Positions 54,700 through 64,000 of a DNA stretch of 64,000 nucleotides are shown here, piece by piece. Every line of letters begins with the position of its first letter. Position 1 is the stretch's first letter. The notes beneath the pieces were generated by a model that saw only the letters and a list, made by a program, of their open reading frames with translations, was not told the DNA's origin and did no database searches. A program made the translations under genes and the position numbers. The DNA is taken from positions 1,136,001 through 1,200,000 of the forward strand of contig JAWNZC010000280.1 of NCBI GenBank assembly GCA_035771165.1. The letters are read 5' to 3'. Source of the stretch: Paragorgia papillata. Its lineage: Eukaryota > Cnidaria > Anthozoa > Scleralcyonacea > Coralliidae.

Positions 54700-55670
54700 A
54701 TTATTGTTAATTCTAGGCCATTTTGCAATTAACGATGATTATGAATTCTAGATAAGATGATATGCTGGGGAGGCTCTGGGAAATGCTCTAGGATAATCCA
54801 TTACCAATTTCAAAAGAAATATGGGCCAGGTAACCACTAATCTCATTCTCGCGTCATCAGGGCTAAATCTCCTGATGACGATTGCAGTTTTACTCATATG
54901 CAATAAAAAGCAGAAGTCTCTAGTGGTTACCTCTAAACCGGACTCTAAACCTAACCACAACCACTCGGCAACCCTAAATCTAACCACAACCTCCCAGCAA
55001 CCCGAATTAAGGTCGCCATTAGAGGGGAAAGCTAGACTTGCCAATACGCGCGATCGTGTACTTCGAAATGGCGGCCACAATTTATATACAAGGAGTGGAA
55101 AAATTCAACAAAGATAATAGACTCCTCAATAAAGAATTAAGGTAGAATTTATAATCGTGATAAAACCAAAAATTATAATAATTTATTAAATCGTGATGAA
55201 ATTTTAGTAAAAGACTTGTTTTAGACTAATTTTAGCTCGTTTATTTCCCCTCGCATTTTGCTGGATCATTCTCGTACGCACAGCCTTGGCCAAGTCGTCG
55301 ATCCTTTTTCTTAGTTCGCAAAGGTAAAACAATAGTAACACAATAGAATTTTCAACCGTGACCGTGCACAAGGTACACAAACACCTAGCTAGAACAACGG
55401 ATTTTATGAAGTTTCCTAACCATCTCCCTCAATCATGCAACTATGAGTATACCAAAGAGCCACACGACCCAGAGCGTTTGTTTCCCTGCGCGGCAAAGGC
55501 TCTGGGTACGAGTTTGGCCTCTTGTCTCTAGGGTTCTCTAGGGTATAAATAAACTGATTTTTTATCTGATTATTCACTAATTAGTCAAATACGAACACTT
55601 TGTTAAGAAAGCACCAAGTTTATCTAGAACAAGTTTAGTAGAATACGTTTGCAAAAAAAGGAAAAGAAAA
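54700..55670. other. No supported gene
   Basis: Frames of 98-110 codons overlap on both strands at 54748-55117, but they are Thr/Ser-rich, have no recognisable motif and no splice context. A short CATCAGGG..CCTGATG palindrome lies near 54858. The rest is AT-rich. Confidence 0.4.
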
Positions 55671-55674
55671 AGGA

Positions 55675-55795
55675 GTCTACAACACGGGGTGTTCCTGGGC
55701 AGTCACCCATCCAAGTACTAACCCCGCTGGCTGACTGGGCTTAACTTCGGTGATCTGACGGGAACCGGTGCCTTACCAGTGACATGGCCGTAGAC
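55675..55795 (-). rRNA. 5S ribosomal RNA gene copy
   Basis: On minus the sequence starts GTCTACGGCCATGTCACTGG and contains CACCGGTTCCCGTCAGATCA, CCGAAGTTAAG, GGTTAGTACTTGGATGGGTG and ends TGTTGTAGACT. The length is 121 nt. Internal promoter boxes A and C are present and a TTTTT terminator follows within about 10 nt. Differences from a usual metazoan 5S (GTCACTGG for the expected CACGNTG region, extra Cs in CCCAGTCAGCC) suggest either a divergent copy or a pseudogene. It stands alone, not in an array. Confidence 0.8.
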
Positions 55796-55799
55796 ACGA

Positions 55800-56460
55800 A
55801 GATTAGTGAAAGTTTAGGTTTTATACAATGTACTAGCATGGGTATCTTGGAGGGGAAAAAAGAGACAATTGGTAAAAAAAATTCTGGTAAACATTTTTAG
55901 CTGAGCAGCTGCTAAATAAACAGTCTGGTTCTTCTGAAGAACGTCATGATCAGATTCGACGGGGCCACGCAGAAGTCTGAGATATCTCTATTTATACTAA
56001 TCCAGAATATACTGAAAAATTAGGCAACAATCAAAATAATACCCGATCACACAGTTAAAGAAATAGCCATGGGAACATGATTTTCTTTTCAAGTGTATGG
56101 GAAAATGAAGCGTTCTGTTAACTGAAACCTGATACATCGAACTACATGTTGTTTTAATATATCGACCATACAAAGGACAATTAATTTGAACACGCGTCCT
56201 AAGAAAACAAAGATTGTCACTGTAAAAGATATACATATGTATAGCTAACCACGGTGAGCTAACCTACTGTATATTCCACAGCGCAAGTGATCTCTATAGA
56301 AGATTTTTAGCTCAAACTTGGCAGTCTTGACAAATGTGAAAACAGAAGTAAACTAATTCCGCTATTTAAGTTCGCAGGGAAGGTCGACCTTCAGACCTTG
56401 TAAAGGTTAATAAATTTGTAAAGTGCCCCCGAGAAACAGACATGAAAATTTCCTTTGTGT
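55800..56460. other. No supported gene
   Basis: AT-rich spacer. The frame at 55997-56236 (minus) is Cys/Tyr/Phe-rich without family likeness. Confidence 0.4.
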
Positions 56461-56464
56461 TAAA

Positions 56465-56875
56465 AGCCTGGCTAAACGCTTTCAACATCGCATTCAACAT
56501 CATTCAACATTGTTGAACGATGTTGAATAATGTTGAATATACGAGTGACCAAATGAATTCAACATCTATCAACATTCATACAGCTACCACAAAAGCTGGA
56601 ATCGACAATATCCCGCATGGCGCATGTCTCTGTTCAACAAAGTTGAATGAAATATGGCCAAATGCGTTTAACACCTTTCAACATTTTGAGAACAACAGAA
56701 AAGTTGAACGCGTGTTGAACGAAAATTTGAACATGTTCAAATTTCGTTCAACGTCATTCAACACCATTCAACAACGTTCAACATCATTCAACAGGGGTGG
56801 CCAAACGCTTTCAACATGCATGTTGAATTATTCAACAATGTTGAATGAAATGTTGAAAGCGTTTGGCCCAGCCTT
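56465..56875. mobile_element. 411-bp MITE with TTCAACAT subrepeats
   Basis: Ends AGCCTGGCTAAACGCTTTC and GAAAGCGTTTGGCCCAGCC, interior TTCAACATCATTCAACA in both orientations. Same family as 7435-7661. The long plus frame across it (56520-56918) is not a gene. Confidence 0.8.
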
Positions 56876-57335
56876 ATTAAGGCGGGGTATATTCAAAGGC
56901 AAAAATTTATTTTTTTGAATTTATTTGAAGCTTTAAACGCTAAAGAAACCCAGACTGTGTGTGTCCAGGTTCAAATTATTGTTCACTTGTTTATAGGCAT
57001 TTTAACTACCTAGTGACTTGGTTTCCATGGCAACGCTGTTAGTACTTTTTGTTTACTTCAACTTTTTGTCAATGTATTCCCCCTGGAAAGCAAAACAAAG
57101 TTAACGCTTTTTCTAAAACTTTTAAAATGCGGTCGCTTGAAGAGAGTCGATAGTAGCGTAGGAAGGTGATGACGTTGTTTGCCCATCAAAGTTTTGCGTT
57201 GTTCTTGCTGTTGCTTGACCATCCGGTTTCTTGCATATCTCGCCTAACGAGAGCAGAAAAAAAAGTTCAATTTCAAAAAATTAAAGAAAACTCAATAAGA
57301 TAATATATTGTTTATAATATGCAAATTTTGTGTTA

Positions 57336-57590
57336 GGGTGTGTTTACAGGTATATGGAGGCGAGTCAGCCTGGGCACCCAACCAGACTAGCCCGCTTTAC
57401 ATGAGAAGGGCTAGCTCGCGTAACCGGCTTACTTGTTGTGCTAATTGCGGTAAGTTATCAGTTCTGGCAAGACACGAAATCTCATTGTTTTTATGAACTG
57501 TACATGAACAAGGAGAACTTATGAATTGTTAATACGTCGAAAAGAGCTGATAAAAAACGGAGCTTTTAATACCAGTCCGGTGTGGCGGTC
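57336..57590. mobile_element. Left-end copy of the 14075-17460 outer element
   Basis: Begins after TTAG with GGTGTGTTTACAGG and follows 14075-14350 through GGCGAGTCAGCC, CTTTACATGAGAAGGGCTA, GTACATGAACAAG and CTTTTAATACCAG. It has no matching right end nearby, so it is truncated or a solo copy. Confidence 0.7.
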
Positions 57591-57839
57591 TGAGATTGTC
57601 ATCAAAACGATGTATTAGACTTCAAGACAGGAGGATATTGAGACTTCGGTTTCGCAAGATCGAAAACAAAGTGGTTTATTACGCGCAGTCGAATTGTGAA
57701 ATTCAATCCTTCTGTGGCTATGGTCATGTCGAAGTCATGCCGATTGCCGAACGCATTGGATGTCCAAAACAAAATTTGCTAGAGATATAGTTATTGATAG
57801 CGAGCATTGTTCAAGTTATATTAAAAAAAGCTTTCTGTT

Positions 57840-57900
57840 GAACCTGAAGAAGTTGCCTTCACAATTAACGCGGCGCGTGAATTGTGAAGGCAACTTGACA
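57840..57900. repeat. Tight palindrome GAAGTTGCCTTCACAATT
   Basis: GTTGCCTTCACAATTAACGC is mirrored by GCGTGAATTGTGAAGGCAAC with 1-3 bases between. It is about 45 bp, immediately left of the TIR element at 57937. Confidence 0.75.
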
Positions 57901-57936
57901 CGCGCCATTCGAACAACTGAATGTTGGTACGAAACC

Positions 57937-59040
57937 CAGTGAACTCGATGACGATGTAAGTTAAAATGTGATACCTGGAACGCTAACGTCCAGTCATTCG
58001 GGGGGCAAAAAGTGAGGCAAAAAGTTCCAGGCCCCTGCGCGGTTTGCAGGTACGATTCAGTCTCCCACAAAATGTTTTTTACACGGTCACCGGTCTTGAG
58101 CGAAGTTAAGACTCGAAATTAAGGTTTGAAAAATTGTTTATTGAATCATTTTATCACGCTTTGCTAAACGTGCATTTTAAATTTTGCCGGTTGTGCTATG
58201 CTGCCGAACTAATTATGCAGTGATTGTCTATTTGTTGAGTATAGGAAAAGTCATTGTCTTTACAAAACGTGCACGAAGTTTGTCAGTCAAGAAATTAAAT
58301 CAAATTTTCGTTATATTATAAACCATATATATTAGAGTTTCGTCACTCCGAAGAGGATACAAAAAATCAACACGAACTTAGTATAGAATATGCCGTTTAG
58401 GTTAGTACCAGTTTCATCAGTGTCCTTTTGTTTAAAAAGCATTCCTCATTCGTACCGAAAACAACAACTAGCCATGAGTAAACGTGAAAAATAAACAATC
58501 TAGTTCATGTCAGTTATTTCTTAAAATATCATAATGCCGTTTAACACATTCGAACAAAGAATAAAGGAGCAGAAATAAGAAAATGACATTGTATATCAAG
58601 TATCAATACGTCTTCAAACTTACTCGTACAACAATAGCTTTCTCACTCTTGTTCTCACCTTTTCAGCTGGCTGTTTTCATCATAGCCAGCAAAAGGCGTC
58701 TGTTTTCTCAGCCTATTTTCATCCCGAGACCCGAGCTTAATTTACTGTATAATTTCGGACTGCTATACAGTAAATAAAACAACAACAGCACTGCACAACA
58801 ATGGGAAACCATTAAAAGCACGTTTAGTCTGACAAAATAATTTGATAAATAATTTTTTCAAACCTTTTCGAGCCTTCGCAGTTCGCTCAAGACGGGCGGC
58901 CGTGTAAAAAACATTTTGTGGGAGACTGAATCGTACCTGCAAACCGCGCAGGGGCCTGGAACTTTTTGCCTCACTTTTTGGTCCTTCGTTAGCGTTCCAG
59001 GTATCACATTTTAACTTACATCGTCATCGAGTTCACTGAC
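57937..59040. mobile_element. 1.1-kb TIR element with 170-bp arms
   Basis: Left arm CAGTGAACTCGATGACGATG through AAAATGTTTTTTACACGG is mirrored at 58895-59040. Shared inner blocks are GTACGATTCAGTCTCCCACA and CCAGGCCCCTGCGCGGTTTG. The centre (58110-58860) is AT-rich with no gene. Confidence 0.8.
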
Positions 59041-59392
59041 GAAACCACGAGAACCGTATTAGTTGAGTGTACGTATGCACAAATATTAAACGTATTTATT
59101 GACAAAAGGTATCCTAGGAACGCTTGCGGGTACTTTGCTCGACAGTGACGCGACAATTGGTCGGGAAATTTTTGAATTTTTTTATTTTAACGCGGTCGGC
59201 GCGCTGACACGAGAATGGCTCAATGTCGCGCATTTCTGGCCATGATATGGTTGGTTTGCTGGGATTGGGAATATTTCTTTAAACAATCTCGCTTGCACAT
59301 CGCGCTAATGGGTTGGCGGCAGCATTTCTCTTCACTTGTTTTTGGTTGGCGGAGGCCCCGTAAGGCCTCCTATCCTAAGCAAGGTTCAGGCG

Positions 59393-59545
59393 CTACCTTT
59401 CTGGCTCATCCTCATTATCCTTGGGTTTCTGGCGTTTCGCCTCTTTCTCCAAAGACTCTAAGAAATCACGCAGCGCCTGCCCCCGCAAACGGTGTGTCCT
59501 GACTAGAGGCGGTGGTGGTGGATCATCCATTCCTAACAAAGGCAT
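59393..59545 (-). CDS. Small basic/acidic ORF, 50 aa
   Basis: MPLLGMDDPPPPPLVRTHRL is followed by RGQALRDFLESLEKEAKRQK and an acidic tail, stop TAG. The proline run then charged helix, and codon use without stops, look like real coding sequence, perhaps the C-terminus of a spliced or retroelement protein. The overlapping plus frame (59215-59502) is its shadow. Confidence 0.35.
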   Translation of the reverse strand: MPLLGMDDPPPPPLVRTHRLRGQALRDFLESLEKEAKRQKPKDNEDEPER

Positions 59546-59639
59546 ACGAGATTTTTGTGTTTTTCCGAGAATACAGATTTTTTTTTGAATTCATATTGAA
59601 GCTGTTTCAATGATTTTCAAGTATTTTCCAGCAATTTTC

Positions 59640-60340
59640 AGGAATTTTAAGTAATTAGATAAAGCATGAGCAGCGATCTGCATCTGATTTACAAGGCGAG
59701 CTGCAAGCGAGCAGTAGTAAATCAGATTCAGATCGGCTGCGAATGCTTTATCGTACTTATCAAATGGACGCTAAATAGCCATGTTTTCAAACTATATATT
59801 TTCCAAGTTGGAGTGATTTTAGCTAAATAAATTGATGAAAAAGTTTATGTAAATCAGGACGAATCTGTATGTGATTTACATATATTGATTAAATATTTAT
59901 TTCTTTTGAATTTTCATGAATTTTTAATGAAAATTTGTATGTAAGTATTTCTATCGATTTTCAAGAATTTTGGTAGATTTTTGTTTTATTGTCAGTGATA
60001 GTTTTGGGACTTTGAGATTTTTTAGCAAGATTTTTGGGAGTAATACACCCTTCGTCTGGAAGAGTTAGCATCTTTCAATTTCCGAACTGATTTAGTATAA
60101 TACTTATTGTGAGCTGACTTGATGTTGGATTGGATTTTGTTGCACCAAAACTTGTAAATTTCCGACTCCTTTCCGTATTTATGAAGGGAGTTTTGTCGTT
60201 TAGTAATAGCTATATAGTTTAAGTGAAGAAGTCATCCAAGGTTTATCAGATTGCCTAACTTTGGTTTGTAAAGAAACAGTCGACCATATAACTAATACCT
60301 TACTGTATATTATACCTTAGTACCTTACATGTTAACCTGA
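59640..60340. other. Palindrome then AT-rich spacer
   Basis: At 59660-59755, AAAGCATGAGCAGCGATCTG and ATCTGATTTAC are mirrored by GTAAATCAGAT and AGATCGGCTGCGAATGCTTT. The rest is AT-rich without recognised features. Confidence 0.5.
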
Positions 60341-60374
60341 ATGTCTGGCCTTTATTTGTTCCCGCCTCCCGCTA

Positions 60375-61606
60375 AACCCGTCAGCGCGGGCAGACGTGCG
60401 GGCGAGCGAGAAGGCGATAAAAATAAAGGCCTGAGCAAACTCTTATTAAAACCGTTTTCCGCCCACTTTGTTATTTTTAAAAATTAACGAGATATGATTG
60501 ATATGTGTTATTAAAAGAACAAAGTTCATCCCACAGAAATATATAGTCTTTCTCCGCGTCTGGTTTTAGTCCAGACTAGTCTAGGTAGACTTGCAATAAA
60601 TACACGAGCTCGAATTGAAGGCGTTTGTCCATGGTATATCTAGACCCGATCTAGAAGAAGTCGAAGAATTGGAAAATACGATAAGAAACCGAGAAATTTG
60701 ACAATTTGAGAGTACACATATATATTGATCCAAAATTCCACCATAATAAAAGATAAAACACGATTACAGACTAGAACGTTGGAGAATAGGATCGACTGGA
60801 TATTGATGTTTTATATTAAAAACAAACGCAATAGTTTGGGAATTATTTTATACAGTTTTAGAATTTAAATTTTAGAATGCAGGTGGGCCATTTAATATAT
60901 TGATACATAATTATAAACACGTCTCAACCGTATAAACTAAGTCATCCAACTTACGGGTCCACTTTTCTGACAACCATTGTTCAGCACTGCCATAAACAAC
61001 TTGGACTTTCGCATCGGCTTCGCCTTTAGTAGCATTCGAAAGCTCGCTGTTGACAGCCAAGATGTCTTTGCTGTTTTGCCTACTGGTTTTGGTGAAAGTC
61101 TGATATAGGGATATTGCCATTTGTGTTCTCTGAACTTCATCGACTTCAACATGGCACGGTGAGGAATTTCGTTGTAGCAGGTGGAGACCTTGCGAAAAGC
61201 AGTCTACTTGGGTCCTTCGTTCGATGATCAGGGACGATGGCACGTCGTTCTGGTTTCAAAGACTCATAGCCGAAATGTGTCAATGAATTTAACAAAGCGG
61301 TTTCGAAAAATCCTTCTATGGTTTGATTTTCCGACATAATAAATGATTAAATGAATGAATTGGTCACATAAACGTACACGATAAACAGATTCGAGAAATG
61401 GCGATGACCTTGTCACGGTGCGCACCTTGACGGTGCACATTTGGGAAAGTTGTTTATCTGAATGAACCAATCAAAATCCTTACTTCAATTAGTCAGCCAA
61501 TCAGAGCTCCTGTCCATGAGATGGACGGAGTCCCCACACTTGTTTCCTCAGGCCTTTATTTTTCTCGCCTTCTCGCTCGCCCGCACCTCTGCCCGCGCTT
61601 AAGTTA
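60375..61606. mobile_element. Inverted repeats enclosing a RecQ-like fragment
   Basis: Near 60395-60438 GCGGGCGAGCGAGAAGGCGA followed by TAAAAATAAAGGCCTGAG is mirrored at about 61550-61605 (CTCAGGCCTTTATTTTTCTC, then GCCTTCTCGCTCGCCCGC). The arms are about 55 bp. The 1.1 kb between holds the helicase-like fragment. This could be a non-autonomous element that captured gene sequence or a chance pair of MITE ends. Confidence 0.5.
60905..61337 (-). pseudogene. RecQ-like helicase fragment
   Basis: The frame starts MSENQTIEGFFETALLNSLT and FGYESLKPE, the start of RecQ helicases (motif 0 region). In another frame downstream come SKDILAVNSELSNATKGEAD and QVVYGSAEQWLSEKW, the segment before helicase motif II. 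The Walker A region between them is absent or scrambled and the two pieces are in different frames, so this is a broken copy. RecQ helicases unwind DNA 3' to 5'. Confidence 0.6.
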
Positions 61607-61610
61607 TTAA

Positions 61611-62112
61611 GGTGGCTCCCTACTATTTCTTCAAGAGTTGATAAATGCAAGTTTCAACCCCTCATAAATATGCTCATGAATATTTCCGAAGAGTGAAACT
61701 AACGTTATGCATAGAATAACGTTCAACACATTAAGTACTGTTAATAACAGTATTTAAAAATTTAATTTAATTTGAAAAAAATAGAAAACCATAATTTTTC
61801 TTTGATAAAAAAATTGGATCTACATAATTTTTTTTAAATCTGCCTATTGATCACTTAAATTTCAAGAAATGTTTTAATGCGAAAAATTTGGGGGGTCACC
61901 TGATTCGTGAATTAACTTGAATTACGGCCATTTTGAAACGTCACTGTTGTCATGGCAATGGCTGAAACACTTTATCCGTTAACAGTACTTAGAGTCTTGG
62001 GTGTTATTCTATGCATAACATCAGTTTCATTCTTTTCCAAAATATTCATGAGCAGTTTCTGAGAGTGGAACTTGCATTATTTCAACTTTTGAAGAAACAG
62101 TAGCGAGCCACC
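61611..62112. mobile_element. 502-bp MITE with TTAA target duplication
   Basis: TTAA at 61607-61610 and 62113-62116; ends GGTGGCTCCCTACTATTTCT and its near complement (AGTAGCGAGCCACC). Arms about 130 bp, including CTATGCATAACATCAGTTTC and its counterpart. Distinct in sequence from the AGGG family. Confidence 0.8.
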
Positions 62113-62634
62113 TTAAGAAATAAAGAACATTATTTCCGGTGGTCGCGAATCATGTATAACTGCTGTATAGAAGAATGCGCAGCTGTTATTCAATAGTCGA
62201 GAATTGTTTTACTAGTAATTGAGTTGTCTTTAAAATATTATATATAAATCTAATATAAAAATATTGTGTATAATATTATATCTATATATAAATCAAGTTA
62301 TTCAAGTTAGTTAAATTATTTTATTCATGGCGTTTTTTTAATCAAGTTGTTTTTTGAGTTAATCGAAATTTAGCTTCCCATTCGTTAATAAATATAGACA
62401 ATAGATTGACATAATAGGACCCACACTAGTAAAGGGAAGCTAACATATGGAGAAAACGCAAATGAATTTGAGGCTATAAAATACACACACATAGGCAAAA
62501 GCGAATAACTGAACACAGTGTTCAGCGAATAACTGAACAAACGTGTTTGTAAAACATTGTTAACAAAAATAAATTACCAGAAGATGGAATAAAAGATGTC
62601 ATTATAACATAGATTTAATACAACGGTGTTTCTG

Positions 62635-62955
62635 ATTGGCTTTACGCTTTTTTCATGCTCTCCGAACTTCTCGCGTGCTCCGTAACTCGATGGAGCACAA
62701 TTTCAAACGTAATGAGAAACTCATTTTTAATCAGCGACATAAAGATTGTTTTCCGTTGCTTTGTGTCTGATTCTCGGTTATAAAAGGAATGGTTCATGGT
62801 TTGGCGTGCTCCATTGAGTTATGGATGCACTTGGGAAGTTGGAGAGCACTCAACTCTCGGCTACGCCTCGACCAACTCTTACACTTTTTTCATGCTCTCC
62901 GAACTTCCCGCGTGCATCCATAACTTGATGGAGCACGCCAACCATGAACCATTTC
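62635..62955. repeat. Inverted and direct repeats with GGAGCACGCC arms
   Basis: TTTTTTCATGCTCTCCGAAC is repeated directly at 62650 and 62885. GGTTCATGGTTTGGCGTGCT at 62793 is mirrored at about 62928-62950. It looks like nested fold-back remnants; no gene. Confidence 0.65.
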
Positions 62956-63205
62956 TTAATTTGTAAATGTACAATTCCACCAAGCATGGGACACAATCAC
63001 CCTTTTAGTACAACTAAATGTTAAAATATAATTACCTTTAATTCGCCTTTCTAGCTTAGCCAATTTTCGAACACAACAGAGGGAACATCCCTATTTGTTT
63101 CTTTGGGCACCCATTTGTATTGGAAACCGCTGAAACAAGACATTGTCATCATGGGTCTTTAAAGGTAATTTTTAATATTTCTAATTTGTACTAATATAAC
63201 ATTAA

Positions 63206-63517
63206 AGGGCATATGACTCGAAAATTAAGTTTGTCTTATTGAAAAGAACAATGATAAAATAACATCTTTTGCAATTTTTGGTTTCCTTGCTTCGTTTTTG
63301 AGATATTCCAGCTTGTTTGATACGCAAATGACACAACTTTTTACGTCACATTACTCATTATGCACGTGTGACGTAAAAAGTTGTGTCATTTGCATATCAA
63401 ACAAACTGGAATATCTCAAAAACGAAGCAAGGAAACCAACAATTGCAAAAGATGTTATTTTATCATTTTAAATGTTCTTTTCAATAAGACAAACTTAATT
63501 TTCGAGTCATATGCCCT
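63206..63517. mobile_element. 312-bp palindromic MITE with TTAA target duplication
   Basis: TTAA at 63202-63205 and 63518-63521; termini AGGGCATATGACTCGAAAAT and complement; arms nearly complete to the centre CACATTACTCATTATGCACG. Shares the ATTAAGTTTGTCT subterminal block with 11953-12476. It lies directly before the CARF-like exon, probably in its upstream intron. Confidence 0.85.
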
Positions 63518-63573
63518 TTAAATACAAATGTGACCTGATCGCTGTAGATAATGTCTTTCTCTCATAATTTCAG

Positions 63574-64000
63574 GACTCCCGAGGTGGGACAAAAACACAT
63601 AAAGACCCACAGAACCATGACGATGATGAGTGTACGGTACACTACCAACAGTTTCAAGGAACTCGAAAAATGGATTGTCCCGCCGTCATTCAAATAAGAG
63701 GGATCAAAGTCTTCCATGAATATCAGGTCAAACAGTCTTTATGTGGGACAGCTAACAGTCTTAAAGTGGCAAAGAAAAAGGTTTACGATCAACTAAAGGA
63801 AGACATGCACAACCCTACCAAAAGTTTATCTACAGTCATGCGCTACTATGTAAAGATACCTTTATGTAACAAGCATAAAAACCACCGGCTGGGAGATGCT
63901 GCCACTATTAACCATTGTGTGGATAGAAGAGTCATCGAAAAGATTTACGAACTTGTGCACAAGGGTGTAACCCGTCCCGAGGAGGTAAAGCGGTGTGTCG
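63574..64000 (+). CDS. ALS2CR8/CARF-family transcription-factor-like exon, partial
   Basis: After TAATTTCAG an open frame runs to the window edge (142 codons). Recognisable family features are a RKMDCPAVIQIRGIKVFHEY block (Cys-Pro-Ala, then aromatic), a KSLSTVMRYYVKIPL segment, HRLGDAATINHCVDRRVIEK and IYELVHKGVTRPEEVKR at the end. In ALS2CR8/CARF proteins this region precedes the last helices of the conserved domain. CARF is a calcium-responsive DNA-binding activator in vertebrates; related copies are abundant in cnidarians and can be transposon-linked. The true start lies in an upstream exon not identified. No stops or shifts are seen. Confidence 0.7.

Noticed and set aside
54748..55117. 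Overlapping 98- and 110-codon ORFs on opposite strands
   Set aside because: Low-complexity composition, no motif, and no way to favour one strand.
56520..56918. 132-codon plus ORF rich in FNTFQHF-like repeats
   Set aside because: It is a translation of the TTCAACAT subrepeats of a MITE.
57596..57942. Consecutive short plus ORFs near 57.6-57.9 kb
   Set aside because: No homology recognised; the second ends inside a tight palindrome, so it is unlikely to be coding.

Overview
The window is eukaryotic nuclear DNA. It is AT-rich, its genes are split by GT-AG introns, and it contains 5S rRNA, tRNA-derived repeats, microsatellites and many terminal-inverted-repeat (TIR) elements. The gene families present are a DYRK-like kinase, a death-domain protein, an ALS2CR8/CARF-type factor, a RecQ-like fragment and SWIM/YqaJ transposon genes. 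Together with the MITE density they suggest a non-bilaterian or other invertebrate animal, most likely an anthozoan cnidarian; that is inference.

Layout. 0.4-2.0 kb: three small ORFs, one with a Myb/SANT-like domain and one with a cysteine-rich tail, resembling genes of a mobile or virus-like element. 2.4-4.1 kb: tandem repeats and trinucleotide tracts. 4.1-14.0 kb: a protein kinase gene on the minus strand, visible only as ten short exons whose splice phases all agree. Its introns hold a 1.5-kb minisatellite, a 21-bp minisatellite and several MITEs. Its 5' and 3' ends were not found. 14.1-17.5 kb: a nested transposon pair; the inner element carries convergent halves of a SWIM-YqaJ gene. 17.7-24.7 kb: a 5S-derived SINE, a 4.4-kb Mutator-like fold-back element with a 9-bp target duplication that contains a palindromic inverted-LTR insertion, and a fold-back element with tandem-array arms. 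24.9-34.7 kb: a 9.76-kb transposon with a perfect 8-bp target duplication, encoding a 787-aa three-exon protein I cannot assign to a superfamily. 34.7-38.1 kb: a non-autonomous relative. 38-46.5 kb: small TIR elements, tRNA-derived repeats and a homeobox-like gene with an in-frame stop. 47-52 kb: a reverse-transcriptase fragment, a long CAGT repeat, a two-exon death-domain C-terminus, and a hammerhead ribozyme at 52.24-52.30 kb. 53-62 kb: tRNA-Thr-like SINEs, a 5S rRNA copy, MITEs and a RecQ-helicase-like fragment. 63.57 kb to the right edge: an exon of an ALS2CR8/CARF-family protein that runs out of the window.

There is no operon-like organisation. The recurring theme is transposon nesting, often with exact target duplications, inside introns and between genes. 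I see four plausible host genes: the kinase, the death-domain gene, the CARF-like gene and possibly the homeobox-like gene. Most other coding sequence is mobile-element cargo.
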